DNA of 15,656 nucleotides from CAYJBP01 sp964368605. GTDB taxonomy: Bacteria; Bacillota; Dehalobacteriia; UBA4068. The stretch lies in the NCBI GenBank assembly GCA_964368605.1, contig CAYJBP010000052.1:1-15656 (forward strand). Direction: 5' to 3'. Positions 5,490 to 11,829 of this stretch are shown piece by piece (the first letter of the stretch is position 1; the number at the start of each line of letters is the position of its first letter). The position numbers were made by a program, and so were the translations under genes. Under the pieces are notes generated by a model. The model did not search any database. It saw only the letters and a program-made list of their open reading frames with translations, and had not been told where the DNA came from.

Positions 5490-7670
5490 ATGGTAAAAAC
5501 TATTTTAAAAGGGCAAGTAATTAGCCAAATTCCCGGCCGTGCTCGGCTTAATTATCCGGGTTTAAAATATCTAAAGAGCAGCTTTAGCGCTATTAGCTCC
5601 CAAATTAAAGAGTTGCCCAATATTAAATGCTTTAGCCTAAATGCAATTAGCCAGAATATTATTATCGAGCATAATTATAGTTCGGTGCATCATTTAATCG
5701 AGGCTATAAATTATATTTTTGAGCCCTATGCCATCGATGTTTATATTGCCCTTAAAGAAAAGCAAGAGCTTAAAATTAACCATAAAGAGGCCGATACCAG
5801 CTCGCATACTATTTTAAAGCGGCTTATTATCTCGGGCCTTACTATTGGTTTGGGCAATACTGTTTTTAAAAATACGGCGTTAAGGGGCCTGGGCAATAAT
5901 ATGTATTTAAATAAGCTTACCACGGTTCCGTCCCTGGTAGCCTTAGGTTTAACCAGCCCGCTTTTTAAATCTGCCACAGCCGGCATTAAAGAGGATAAAA
6001 TCTTAAATGCCGATTTTTTAACCATTACATCTATTGTTGCCAGCATTCTTTTGGGGCAAAGCTATTCGGCTTTAACCATTGTAATGTTGTCTGATATTGC
6101 CGAGTTTATGACTCAACATACCATCGAGCGCACCCGCAATTCGGTTAAAAATTTGCTTAGTATGGACGAAAAATATGTTTGGAAATTATTAGAAAATGGC
6201 GAATTAAAGCATTTTCCGATCGAAAAAATTAATATTGATGATCAGGTAGTTATCCATACCGGCGAAAAAATTGCCGTGGATGGCATAATTGTAACCGGCC
6301 AGGCTTTGGTCGATCAAAGTTCTACCACCGGCGAATTTATGCCGGCTTTATGCAAAGCAGGCGATAAGGTTTTAGCAGGCTCTTTAATAAAAAGCGGTGT
6401 AATTACCGTTCGTGCCGAAAAAGTGGGCGACGATACGGTGGTTTCGCGGATTATCAATATGATTGAAAATATCGATGCCAAAAAAGCGCCTTTGCAGCAT
6501 TATGCCGATCAGTTTTCTAATTATTTGGTGCCCTTGAATTTTATGGCAGCGATTGCCGTATTTTTGATAACCCGTCGCACCGAGCAGGCCTTAAAGATGC
6601 TGATTATCGATTATTCTTGCGGAATTAAACTTTCTACCGCTACTGCTTTTTCGGCGGCGATTAATAGTGCGGTTAAACGGGGCATACTAATTAAAGGCGG
6701 TGCCAGCCTGGAAATGCTTAGCCGTGCCAATACTTTAATTTTAGATAAAACCGGCACGATTACCGAAGGTAAACCTAAGGTGTCGATGGTTAAGATTATT
6801 GATGCTAGCTATACTGAGCAGCAAATTATTGCCTTAGCAACTGCCGCGGAAGAAACTTCTTCGCATCCTTTGGCTGCTGCTATTTTGGATTACGGTATTC
6901 GTTTAGGCGTAAAAATACCCCGTCATGAGCAGGTAGAAACGATAGTTTCTAAAGGCAGCCTAACTATTGTAAACGGTCAAACGGTGCGGGTTGGTAGTTA
7001 TGATTTTATGGCCGAAAGCGGCATTATTATGCCCGATATCGCCATGCTTGATGCCAAAGCCGGCATGGATATTTATGTAGCCTTAGATCAAAATTTATTA
7101 GCAATCATCTATATTATCGATCAGCCTCGGGCTAATATTCGACGCGCTATCAATAATTTGCGTCAAAAAGGTATTGATCAAATTACCCTATTAACCGGCG
7201 ACCGTAAAGCGCAGGCTCAAATAATTGCCGAGATGATAGGAGTTGATGCCTATAATGCCGAATTATTACCAGAGAATAAAGCGGCAACCGTTTTAAAAAT
7301 ACAAGCCGAGGGCAATCAGGTGGTGATGGTTGGCGACGGCATTAATGATGCACCGGCCTTATCCTATGCCGATGTGGGCATTTCATTAGGTTCTAAATCC
7401 ACCGATGTGGCGATGGAAACTTCTGATATTATCATTAGCCCCAATGATCCAATGCTTATCCCCCGCGTGCGCGAGCTGGCCGATCATACCATGGCCATTG
7501 TTAAGCAAAATTTTGGGATGGTAATTATCATCAATTCGCTGGGTCTTTTATGGGGGGCAGCCGGCAATATCTCGGTATTTTGGAGTGCTGTTATCCATAA
7601 TATGAGCACGATTGCCGTGGTGGCTAATTCTTGTCGCTTGTTGATCAATAAGAAGGAGGATAGGCCATGA
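5490..7670 (+). CDS. P1B-type metal-transporting ATPase with N-terminal HMA2 domain and YSCG membrane motif (P1B-6/FezB-like)
   Basis: A 726-aa metal-pumping ATPase. Residues 1-85 are an HMA2 domain starting IPGRARL (14-20), with no CxxC. Membrane helices follow (about 110-130, 145-160, 175-207, 345-362, 368-395 and two near 673-712). The A domain has TTGE (279-282); the P domain has the phosphorylated Asp419 in DKTGT. The P1B hallmark SSHP is at 457-460, and TGD (569-571) and GDGINDAP (615-622) close the hinge. The membrane metal site, normally CPC, SPC or TPC, reads DYSCGIKLST (374-383): Cys377 is kept but no Pro is present. That, with HMA2 and an iron-type operator, suggests the P1B-6 group, which includes FezB of ferrosomes. 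The subgroup is inferred from memory; an ordinary P1B metal exporter is the alternative. The start has AAAGGTGA 6 bases upstream. The last four bases overlap the next gene (ATGA). Confidence 0.93.
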   Translation: MVKTILKGQVISQIPGRARLNYPGLKYLKSSFSAISSQIKELPNIKCFSLNAISQNIIIEHNYSSVHHLIEAINYIFEPYAIDVYIALKEKQELKINHKEADTSSHTILKRLIISGLTIGLGNTVFKNTALRGLGNNMYLNKLTTVPSLVALGLTSPLFKSATAGIKEDKILNADFLTITSIVASILLGQSYSALTIVMLSDIAEFMTQHTIERTRNSVKNLLSMDEKYVWKLLENGELKHFPIEKINIDDQVVIHTGEKIAVDGIIVTGQALVDQSSTTGEFMPALCKAGDKVLAGSLIKSGVITVRAEKVGDDTVVSRIINMIENIDAKKAPLQHYADQFSNYLVPLNFMAAIAVFLITRRTEQALKMLIIDYSCGIKLSTATAFSAAINSAVKRGILIKGGASLEMLSRANTLILDKTGTITEGKPKVSMVKIIDASYTEQQIIALATAAEETSSHPLAAAILDYGIRLGVKIPRHEQVETIVSKGSLTIVNGQTVRVGSYDFMAESGIIMPDIAMLDAKAGMDIYVALDQNLLAIIYIIDQPRANIRRAINNLRQKGIDQITLLTGDRKAQAQIIAEMIGVDAYNAELLPENKAATVLKIQAEGNQVVMVGDGINDAPALSYADVGISLGSKSTDVAMETSDIIISPNDPMLIPRVRELADHTMAIVKQNFGMVIIINSLGLLWGAAGNISVFWSAVIHNMSTIAVVANSCRLLINKKEDRP

Positions 7671-8455
7671 TTCATGCCGATTTAAATATTATCCATTCTT
7701 TACCGGGCAGGATGCGCTTGCAATTAAGCCTGGGGTTAACCAATCCTGTTTTGGCAAATAAGTTTATGGCCGGCCAGCCTAAAATCAAATCGTTTAGCTA
7801 TAATCAGCGCCTAAAAACAGCCCTTATTTGCTATGATGATTTAGAATTTAGCGAGGTTTTGGCGCCGATTGCCATTATCTATGCTCGTCAAAATGATTTG
7901 CAATATGTGCATATCAGTAATTTGGCCAAGCCAAATGGCCCGCAGATGGCAACCAGCGGCAAAATTGCCTTGGCCAGTATTATTATTAATACCGCTATTC
8001 AGTATTTGGGGCCGGTTTTTGGTATCAACAGCCCTAATATCAGCGCTATCAGCAAATGGTGTGCCCTAGGTGCTACGGCAGGGGCAATTATCGAGCACGG
8101 TTATCATGAGCTAACCGAGCGTGGCAGCTTCGACCCCGAGGTTATGGCCATTATTTACCTGGTAAATGCCATGAGCCGTGGCCAAACCAATTTGGCAATA
8201 CCTTTAGTTTGGCTTATTGTTTTTGGCCGCCATTTATTCCCGGCCAAAGATAAAGGCTTTATTATCAAGATAGAAAAGCAAAACGATAACCCTAATTATT
8301 CGGTACGTCTTTTAAACGAAAAAGCGCCGAATAAAAAAGTAGATTTTTTTGATCAAGTAGTCAATAATTATTTATCTCAAAACATGTATATGTTGGGGCG
8401 TAACTTTACCGATAATCCCAATCAAAATCCCTGGCGATTAAGATTGGTTAAATAA
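7667..8455 (+). CDS. HMA2-domain membrane protein resembling the N-terminal half of the neighbouring ATPase
   Basis: A 262-aa protein. Residues 1-72 form an HMA2 domain with LPGRMRL at 12-18. Two or three hydrophobic segments follow (about 99-120, 130-145, 158-190). The segment from about 132 to 185 can be aligned by eye with ATPase residues 151-203: both have ALG, about 26 residues, then a helix patterned [DE]-[FV]-[LM]-x-I-x-x-[IL]-V-x-[AS]-[IM]-x-x-GQ-[ST]-x-x-A-[LI]. No A, P or N domain is present: no TGE, DKTGT or GDGxND. It is therefore a 'stub' equivalent to the regulatory domain plus first membrane hairpins of a P1B ATPase. The last 70 residues are soluble and not recognised. It overlaps the ATPase stop by 4 bases and has an AGGAGG site, so it is tightly co-translated, probably as a partner subunit. 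Confidence 0.72.
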   Translation: MIHADLNIIHSLPGRMRLQLSLGLTNPVLANKFMAGQPKIKSFSYNQRLKTALICYDDLEFSEVLAPIAIIYARQNDLQYVHISNLAKPNGPQMATSGKIALASIIINTAIQYLGPVFGINSPNISAISKWCALGATAGAIIEHGYHELTERGSFDPEVMAIIYLVNAMSRGQTNLAIPLVWLIVFGRHLFPAKDKGFIIKIEKQNDNPNYSVRLLNEKAPNKKVDFFDQVVNNYLSQNMYMLGRNFTDNPNQNPWRLRLVK

Positions 8456-8472
8456 TTAAGGAGGAAATTAAA

Positions 8473-8775
8473 ATGAATGGTTTAATAAAAGGGATAGCAA
8501 TTGGCCTAGGAGTAAGCGCAGTAGGTTTATATTTGTACAAAAAGAATGAGGGCAAGGTAGATAGCTTTTTAAGCAGCCATGGCGTACCGGTATGCGATCA
8601 TGATGATCAAGATTTAAATGATTTAAGCCTAGAGGATTTAATGAATTTAAAAGAAGATATCGAAGATATTATAGCGGAGCGGGAAATGCTAGCCGAAGAT
8701 GATGTTGTAGTATGCTGTGAAGAATGCGATTGCGAATGCGAAATCGAAATTGAAACCGAAGAAGAAGCTAAATAA
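8473..8775 (+). CDS. Small membrane protein with Cys/Glu-rich C-terminal tail, putative metal-binding partner of the ATPase
   Basis: A 100-aa protein. A glycine-rich hydrophobic helix (about 4-22, IAIGLGVSAVGLYLYKK) anchors the N-terminus. A middle segment contains CDHDDQD (41-47) and an acidic amphipathic helix LSLEDLMNLKEDIEDIIAER (51-70). The tail holds CCEECDCECE (81-90) followed by IEIETEEE, giving six cysteines in total (41, 81, 82, 85, 87, 89). This strongly suggests soft-metal or iron binding near the membrane. The design parallels mycobacterial PacL proteins (DUF1490: helix plus metal-binding tail, scaffold and chaperone for a P1B ATPase), but I see no sequence homology. It is the last gene of the cassette, 17 bases after the preceding stop, with an AAGGAGG site. 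I do not recognise the family; the metal-binding role is inferred from composition. Confidence 0.7.
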   Translation: MNGLIKGIAIGLGVSAVGLYLYKKNEGKVDSFLSSHGVPVCDHDDQDLNDLSLEDLMNLKEDIEDIIAEREMLAEDDVVVCCEECDCECEIEIETEEEAK

Positions 8776-8784
8776 GTAAAAGGT

Positions 8785-8818
8785 TTTTTGTTTCTTTTTT
8801 TCTCAAAAAAGAAAGGTT
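8785..8818. repeat. AT-rich hairpin repeat, copy A
   Basis: TTTCTTTTTT (8791-8800) pairs with AAAAAAGAAA (8805-8814). The element reads GGTTTTTTGTTTC, a T run, CTC, an A run, then GAAAGG. A close relative lies at 15545-15578. They look like dispersed intergenic elements located after genes. Confidence 0.55.
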
Positions 8819-8831
8819 TTAAAAACTAAGA

Positions 8832-8867
8832 AAAGAGCTGCGAGTTTAAACTCGTAGCTCTTTTTTT
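8832..8867 (+). terminator. Rho-independent terminator of the HMA2/ATPase operon
   Basis: GAGCTGCGAG (8835-8844) pairs with CTCGTAGCTC (8851-8860) with one G-U pair, extended by AAA/TTT. The loop is TTTAAA, and seven Ts (8861-8867) follow. Confidence 0.92.
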
Positions 8868-8902
8868 GAATGTAGATTAGCCTAACCAATCAACAAAAAA
8901 AC

Positions 8903-8931
8903 TTGACATCAGTGTTAGTTTATGCTAATAT
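8903..8931 (+). promoter_or_regulatory. Sigma-A promoter of the siderophore transporter operon
   Basis: A perfect TTGACA (8903-8908), a 17-base spacer, then TAATAT (8926-8931). The predicted start is near 8938. Operator sites 4 and 5 overlap the -10 and the start, so the promoter can be shut off tightly. Confidence 0.88.
8914..8929. promoter_or_regulatory. Operator-like palindrome, site 4 (GTTAG-N6-CTAAT)
   Basis: GTTAGTTTATGCTAAT lies in the spacer and overlaps the -10 box of the siderophore operon promoter. It is 25 bases upstream of site 5. A further partial copy (second arm CTAAC at 8882-8886, inside ATTAGCCTAACC) lies just upstream of the -35. Confidence 0.65.
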
Positions 8932-8938
8932 AGGCAAA

Positions 8939-8954
8939 GTTAGTAATTGCTAAC
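8939..8954. promoter_or_regulatory. Operator-like palindrome, site 5 (GTTAG-N6-CTAAC)
   Basis: GTTAGTAATTGCTAAC has perfect arms. It begins at the predicted transcription start, as site 1 does at the divergent flavodoxin promoter. Confidence 0.7.
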
Positions 8955-8988
8955 AAAATTCCTTAAGTTATATTTTTTTAAGCAAACG

Positions 8989-9004
8989 ATTAGACAAAAC
9001 TAAT
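8989..9004. promoter_or_regulatory. Operator-like palindrome, site 6 (ATTAG-N6-CTAAT)
   Basis: ATTAGACAAAACTAAT in the leader, 50 bases after site 5, just ahead of the ribosome binding site. Its arms are complementary but differ from the best copies by one base each. Confidence 0.45.
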
Positions 9005-9027
9005 TATCTAATACTAACAGCAATTAT

Positions 9028-9044
9028 AGGAGGCAATCTCTATT
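9028..9044 (+). promoter_or_regulatory. Shine-Dalgarno site pointing to an ATT start codon
   Basis: A perfect AGGAGG (9028-9033) is followed by 8 bases and then ATT (9042-9044) in the permease frame. No ATG, GTG or TTG in that frame lies at a usable distance: TTG 9063 is 29 bases away and ATG 9069 is 35. This decides the start of the permease in favour of ATT. Confidence 0.6.
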
Positions 9045-10061
9045 AATAAACATAAATATACTTTGATAATGATATTGTTAATTTTGGTTTTGTCGGTAGT
9101 TTCTTTATTTACCGGGGCTTATGACATCTCGCTATCCGGGCTAATCGAAGGCGATTTTAATCAAGTTCTGGTAATGCTGGAAGCCCGTGTACCACGCCTA
9201 TTGGCTATTTTATGCACCGGCATGGGAATGAGTGTGGCAGGCCTTTTAATGCAAAACTTATGCCGTAATAAATTTGTTTCGCCAACTACCGGCTCCACTA
9301 TTGCCTCGGCTCAGTTGGGGGTATTAATAGCCTATTTGCTGTTTCCGGCAGCCGGCTTGGCTAGCAAAACCATAATTACTTTTATAACCTCAATTTTAGG
9401 TACTTGGCTTTTTGTTTGGTTTATACAAAGAATTAAATTTAAAGACATTATTATGGTTCCTTTAATCGGGATTATGTTTGGTACGGTAATTAGCGGTATA
9501 ACCACCTATTTTGCCTATCAATACGGCCTTATGCAGGTAATGCAAAATACCTTTACCGGCAGCTTTGCCATGATTTTGCAAGGCCGCTATGAAATCGTTT
9601 TTTTGGTTATCCCCTTAATTATCATCGCCTTTATTTATGCCAATTACTTTAATATTGCCGGCCTGGGCGAAGAATTTGCTGCCAACCTAGGCATTAATTA
9701 TAAGTTTATCCTTTTTGGTGGATTAACCATTTCGGCAGTGTTAACGGCCAGCATTATTGTAACGGCCGGCACAATTTCCTATATTGGTTTAATTATCCCC
9801 AATATTGTTTCGATGTTTAAGGGCGATAGAATTAGGGGCACAATTTTAGATATTGCCCTGCTGGGGGCCTTGTTCACCCTGGTTTGCGATATTATCGGCC
9901 GCATTGTTATCGCTCCCTATGAATTGCCTATCGACTTAATTTCCGGGGTGGTGGGCAGCTTCTTATTTATCTGGCTAATGTTTAGGCGCCTAAATCCGCC
10001 CAAGGCTAAGCCTGCTGCTGTCGAGCCTGCCTCTAGTATAGGGGGGTGTGGCAAATGCTAA
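9042..10061 (+). CDS. Ferric-siderophore ABC transporter permease (FecCD family, YclN-like)
   Basis: A 339-aa BtuC/FecCD-type permease, first of a permease-permease-ATPase-binding protein operon in the order of B. subtilis yclNOPQ (petrobactin uptake). About nine or ten hydrophobic helices are visible. Family motifs include the RVPRLLAILCTGMGMSVAGL block near the N-terminus and the GTISYIGLIIPNIVSMFKGD segment, which forms the contact with the ATPase. The ATT start proposed here gives an N-terminus INKHKYTLIMILLILVLSVV, with a basic cap before the first helix as in relatives. Starting at TTG 9063 would remove that cap. The C-terminal tail PKAKPAAVEPASSIGGCGKC is unusual, and its final codons also form the ribosome site of the next gene. 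Iron-dependent control is suggested by operators 4 to 6. Confidence 0.92.
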   Translation: MNKHKYTLIMILLILVLSVVSLFTGAYDISLSGLIEGDFNQVLVMLEARVPRLLAILCTGMGMSVAGLLMQNLCRNKFVSPTTGSTIASAQLGVLIAYLLFPAAGLASKTIITFITSILGTWLFVWFIQRIKFKDIIMVPLIGIMFGTVISGITTYFAYQYGLMQVMQNTFTGSFAMILQGRYEIVFLVIPLIIIAFIYANYFNIAGLGEEFAANLGINYKFILFGGLTISAVLTASIIVTAGTISYIGLIIPNIVSMFKGDRIRGTILDIALLGALFTLVCDIIGRIVIAPYELPIDLISGVVGSFLFIWLMFRRLNPPKAKPAAVEPASSIGGCGKC

Positions 10062-11014
10062 AAAATATCAATTTTATCAAGGCTGCGCTTTTTACCGCCC
10101 TGGCTTTGGCCGGCTGTATCGCCTTTATGACTATCGAAGTGGATATGAACTTTTTGGGCTTTGTGATGTCGCTGCGTGTGCCTAAACTATTATCGATGAT
10201 TTTGGCCTCGTTTTGTATTGGCTATGGCAGCATTATCTTTCAGTCGATAATCAATAATCGTATTGTAACCCCCTGCTTGCTGGGGATGAATGCCCTTTAT
10301 ATTGTGGTACATACTTCCTTGGCCTTTATTTTTGGTGCAACCAGCGCCATTTTGGCCAATAAAAATTTGGCCTTCATTATCGATATCAGCATTATGGGTC
10401 TTGTGGCTACGCTAATGTATAGCTATTTGTTTAGGCTTACTAAATATAATATTTTGTATATTTTGCTGGCCGGCACAGTTTTGGCTACCTTTTTTACCAG
10501 CATATCCAATACCATGATCCGCATGCTCGACCCTAATGAGTATGATGTATTATTATCCTCTTTGGTGGCCGGTTTTGACCATGTTAATGCCGATATTTTG
10601 ATTATGGCCACGCTATTGATTATTGGCACCTTGGTTTATGCTCGCAAGGAATTACCGCTATTGGATATTATTACCCTAGGGCGTAATCAGGCCATAAATT
10701 TAGGCGTTGATTATGAAAATACGATCAAAAGGCTAATGCTGGTAGTGGTGTTTTTTATTACTATTGCTACCGCCTTGGTTGGCCCAATTTCATTTTTAGG
10801 CTTGATTATTGCCAATATTTCACGCGAGCTGTTTAAAACTTTTAAGCATAGCTATTTGATGTATGGTTCTTTTATTGCCGGATTGGCCGTTTTAAGCATT
10901 GGCCAAACCCTAATCGAGCATGTATTTAGTTTTGGGGTAATAATTTCGGTATTTATTCAATTATTCGGTGGCGCCTATTTCTTGTATTTAATTTTAAGAA
11001 GTAAGAGGGTATAA
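10055..11014 (+). CDS. Ferric-siderophore ABC transporter permease (FecCD family, YclO-like)
   Basis: A 319-aa permease, the second half of the membrane channel. It has about nine hydrophobic helices. Family landmarks are MSLRVPKLLSMILASFCIGY near the N-terminus, LGRNQAINLGVDYENTIKR (a cytoplasmic loop that recurs in this family as L-G-x-x-x-A-x-x-L-G-[VI]), and ALVGPISFLGLIIANISREL, the coupling-helix region facing the ATPase. Such subunits pair as heterodimers with the preceding gene product. GTG 10046 is in frame, but the G-rich site AGGGGGG (10040-10046) is correctly spaced for ATG 10055, so that start is used. It overlaps the preceding gene by 7 bases, indicating translational coupling. 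The ATPase gene follows after 2 bases. Confidence 0.92.
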   Translation: MLKNINFIKAALFTALALAGCIAFMTIEVDMNFLGFVMSLRVPKLLSMILASFCIGYGSIIFQSIINNRIVTPCLLGMNALYIVVHTSLAFIFGATSAILANKNLAFIIDISIMGLVATLMYSYLFRLTKYNILYILLAGTVLATFFTSISNTMIRMLDPNEYDVLLSSLVAGFDHVNADILIMATLLIIGTLVYARKELPLLDIITLGRNQAINLGVDYENTIKRLMLVVVFFITIATALVGPISFLGLIIANISRELFKTFKHSYLMYGSFIAGLAVLSIGQTLIEHVFSFGVIISVFIQLFGGAYFLYLILRSKRV

Positions 11015-11016
11015 GT

Positions 11017-11769
11017 TTGAATATTAATCAACTTTCTAAAAGCTATAATGGTAAATCGGTAGTTAAAGAGGTTAGCTTTGAATTGCCTAAAGGCAAAATA
11101 ACCTCGCTGATTGGCCCCAATGGGGCAGGGAAATCGACGGTTTTGAATATTATTACCCGCCTAATCAAACAAGATGGCGGCGAGGCTTGCTTGGATGATT
11201 TGGATATTCGTAAATGGAAAAGCAAGGAATTAGCCAAAAAATTGGCTATTCTTACCCAAACCAATAATATTCAGATGAAATTAACCGTTAAAGAGCTGGT
11301 GGCCTTTGGCCGCTTCCCTTATAGTGGCAGCAATATTAATGCCGAGGACGAAAAGCATATTGCACAGGCTATTGCCTATATGGAATTGGGCGAATTTGAA
11401 AATCGTTTTATTGATGAATTATCGGGCGGCCAATTGCAGCGGGCTTATATTGCCATGGTAATTGCTCAGGATACCGAATATGTATTTTTGGACGAGCCTA
11501 CCAACAATTTAGATATTTATCATTCATCCAATTTAATGGCGATGGTGCGCCGCCTTTGTGATGATTTGGGCAAAACGGTAATTTTGGTTTTGCATGAAAT
11601 TAATTTTGCCTCGGCCTATTCCGATTATATTGCCGCCTTTAAGGATGGCCATTTGCATAAATTTGGCACCGTGCATGAGGTAATGACCAAGGAAACATTA
11701 AAAGAGCTATACAATGTAGATTTTGATATTCAGATGATTAAAGGCAGACCAATTTCTATTTATTATTAG
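11017..11769 (+). CDS. Ferric-siderophore ABC transporter ATP-binding protein (FecE family, YclP-like)
   Basis: A 250-aa ABC ATPase with every motif intact: Walker A GPNGAGKST (33-41), Q-loop Gln81, signature LSGGQ (135-139), Walker B VFLDE (156-160) and switch His193 in VLHEINFA. It powers siderophore import from the cytoplasmic face of the two permeases. The sequence around the Walker A site, the spacing, and the closing KELYNVDFDIQMIKGRPISI closely follow the YclP/CeuD/FatE branch used for catecholate or carboxylate siderophores such as petrobactin. The start is TTG 11017, with GAGGG 7 bases upstream, and it is 2 bases after the preceding stop. The binding-protein gene follows after a 60-base gap that holds a small hairpin. 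Confidence 0.95.
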   Translation: MNINQLSKSYNGKSVVKEVSFELPKGKITSLIGPNGAGKSTVLNIITRLIKQDGGEACLDDLDIRKWKSKELAKKLAILTQTNNIQMKLTVKELVAFGRFPYSGSNINAEDEKHIAQAIAYMELGEFENRFIDELSGGQLQRAYIAMVIAQDTEYVFLDEPTNNLDIYHSSNLMAMVRRLCDDLGKTVILVLHEINFASAYSDYIAAFKDGHLHKFGTVHEVMTKETLKELYNVDFDIQMIKGRPISIYY

Positions 11770-11777
11770 TTGATTAT

Positions 11778-11794
11778 AAGGGATATTCCCTTTT
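11778..11794 (+). other. Intercistronic hairpin between the ATPase and binding-protein genes
   Basis: AAGGGA (11778-11783) pairs with TCCCTT (11787-11792), with a TAT loop and a few Ts after it. It is too weak to be a firm terminator. Such hairpins between transporter genes and the lipoprotein gene can stabilise or partly terminate mRNA so that the binding protein is made in excess. Confidence 0.4.
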
Positions 11795-11829
11795 AATACA
11801 ATAAAATTTTTAAGAAAGAAGGAGAACAA

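Noticed and set aside
4532..8775. Classical copper or zinc resistance operon
   Set aside because: No CxxC HMA domain, no CPC motif, no CopZ-like chaperone and no CsoR/ArsR-type regulator; the operator resembles an iron or manganese box.
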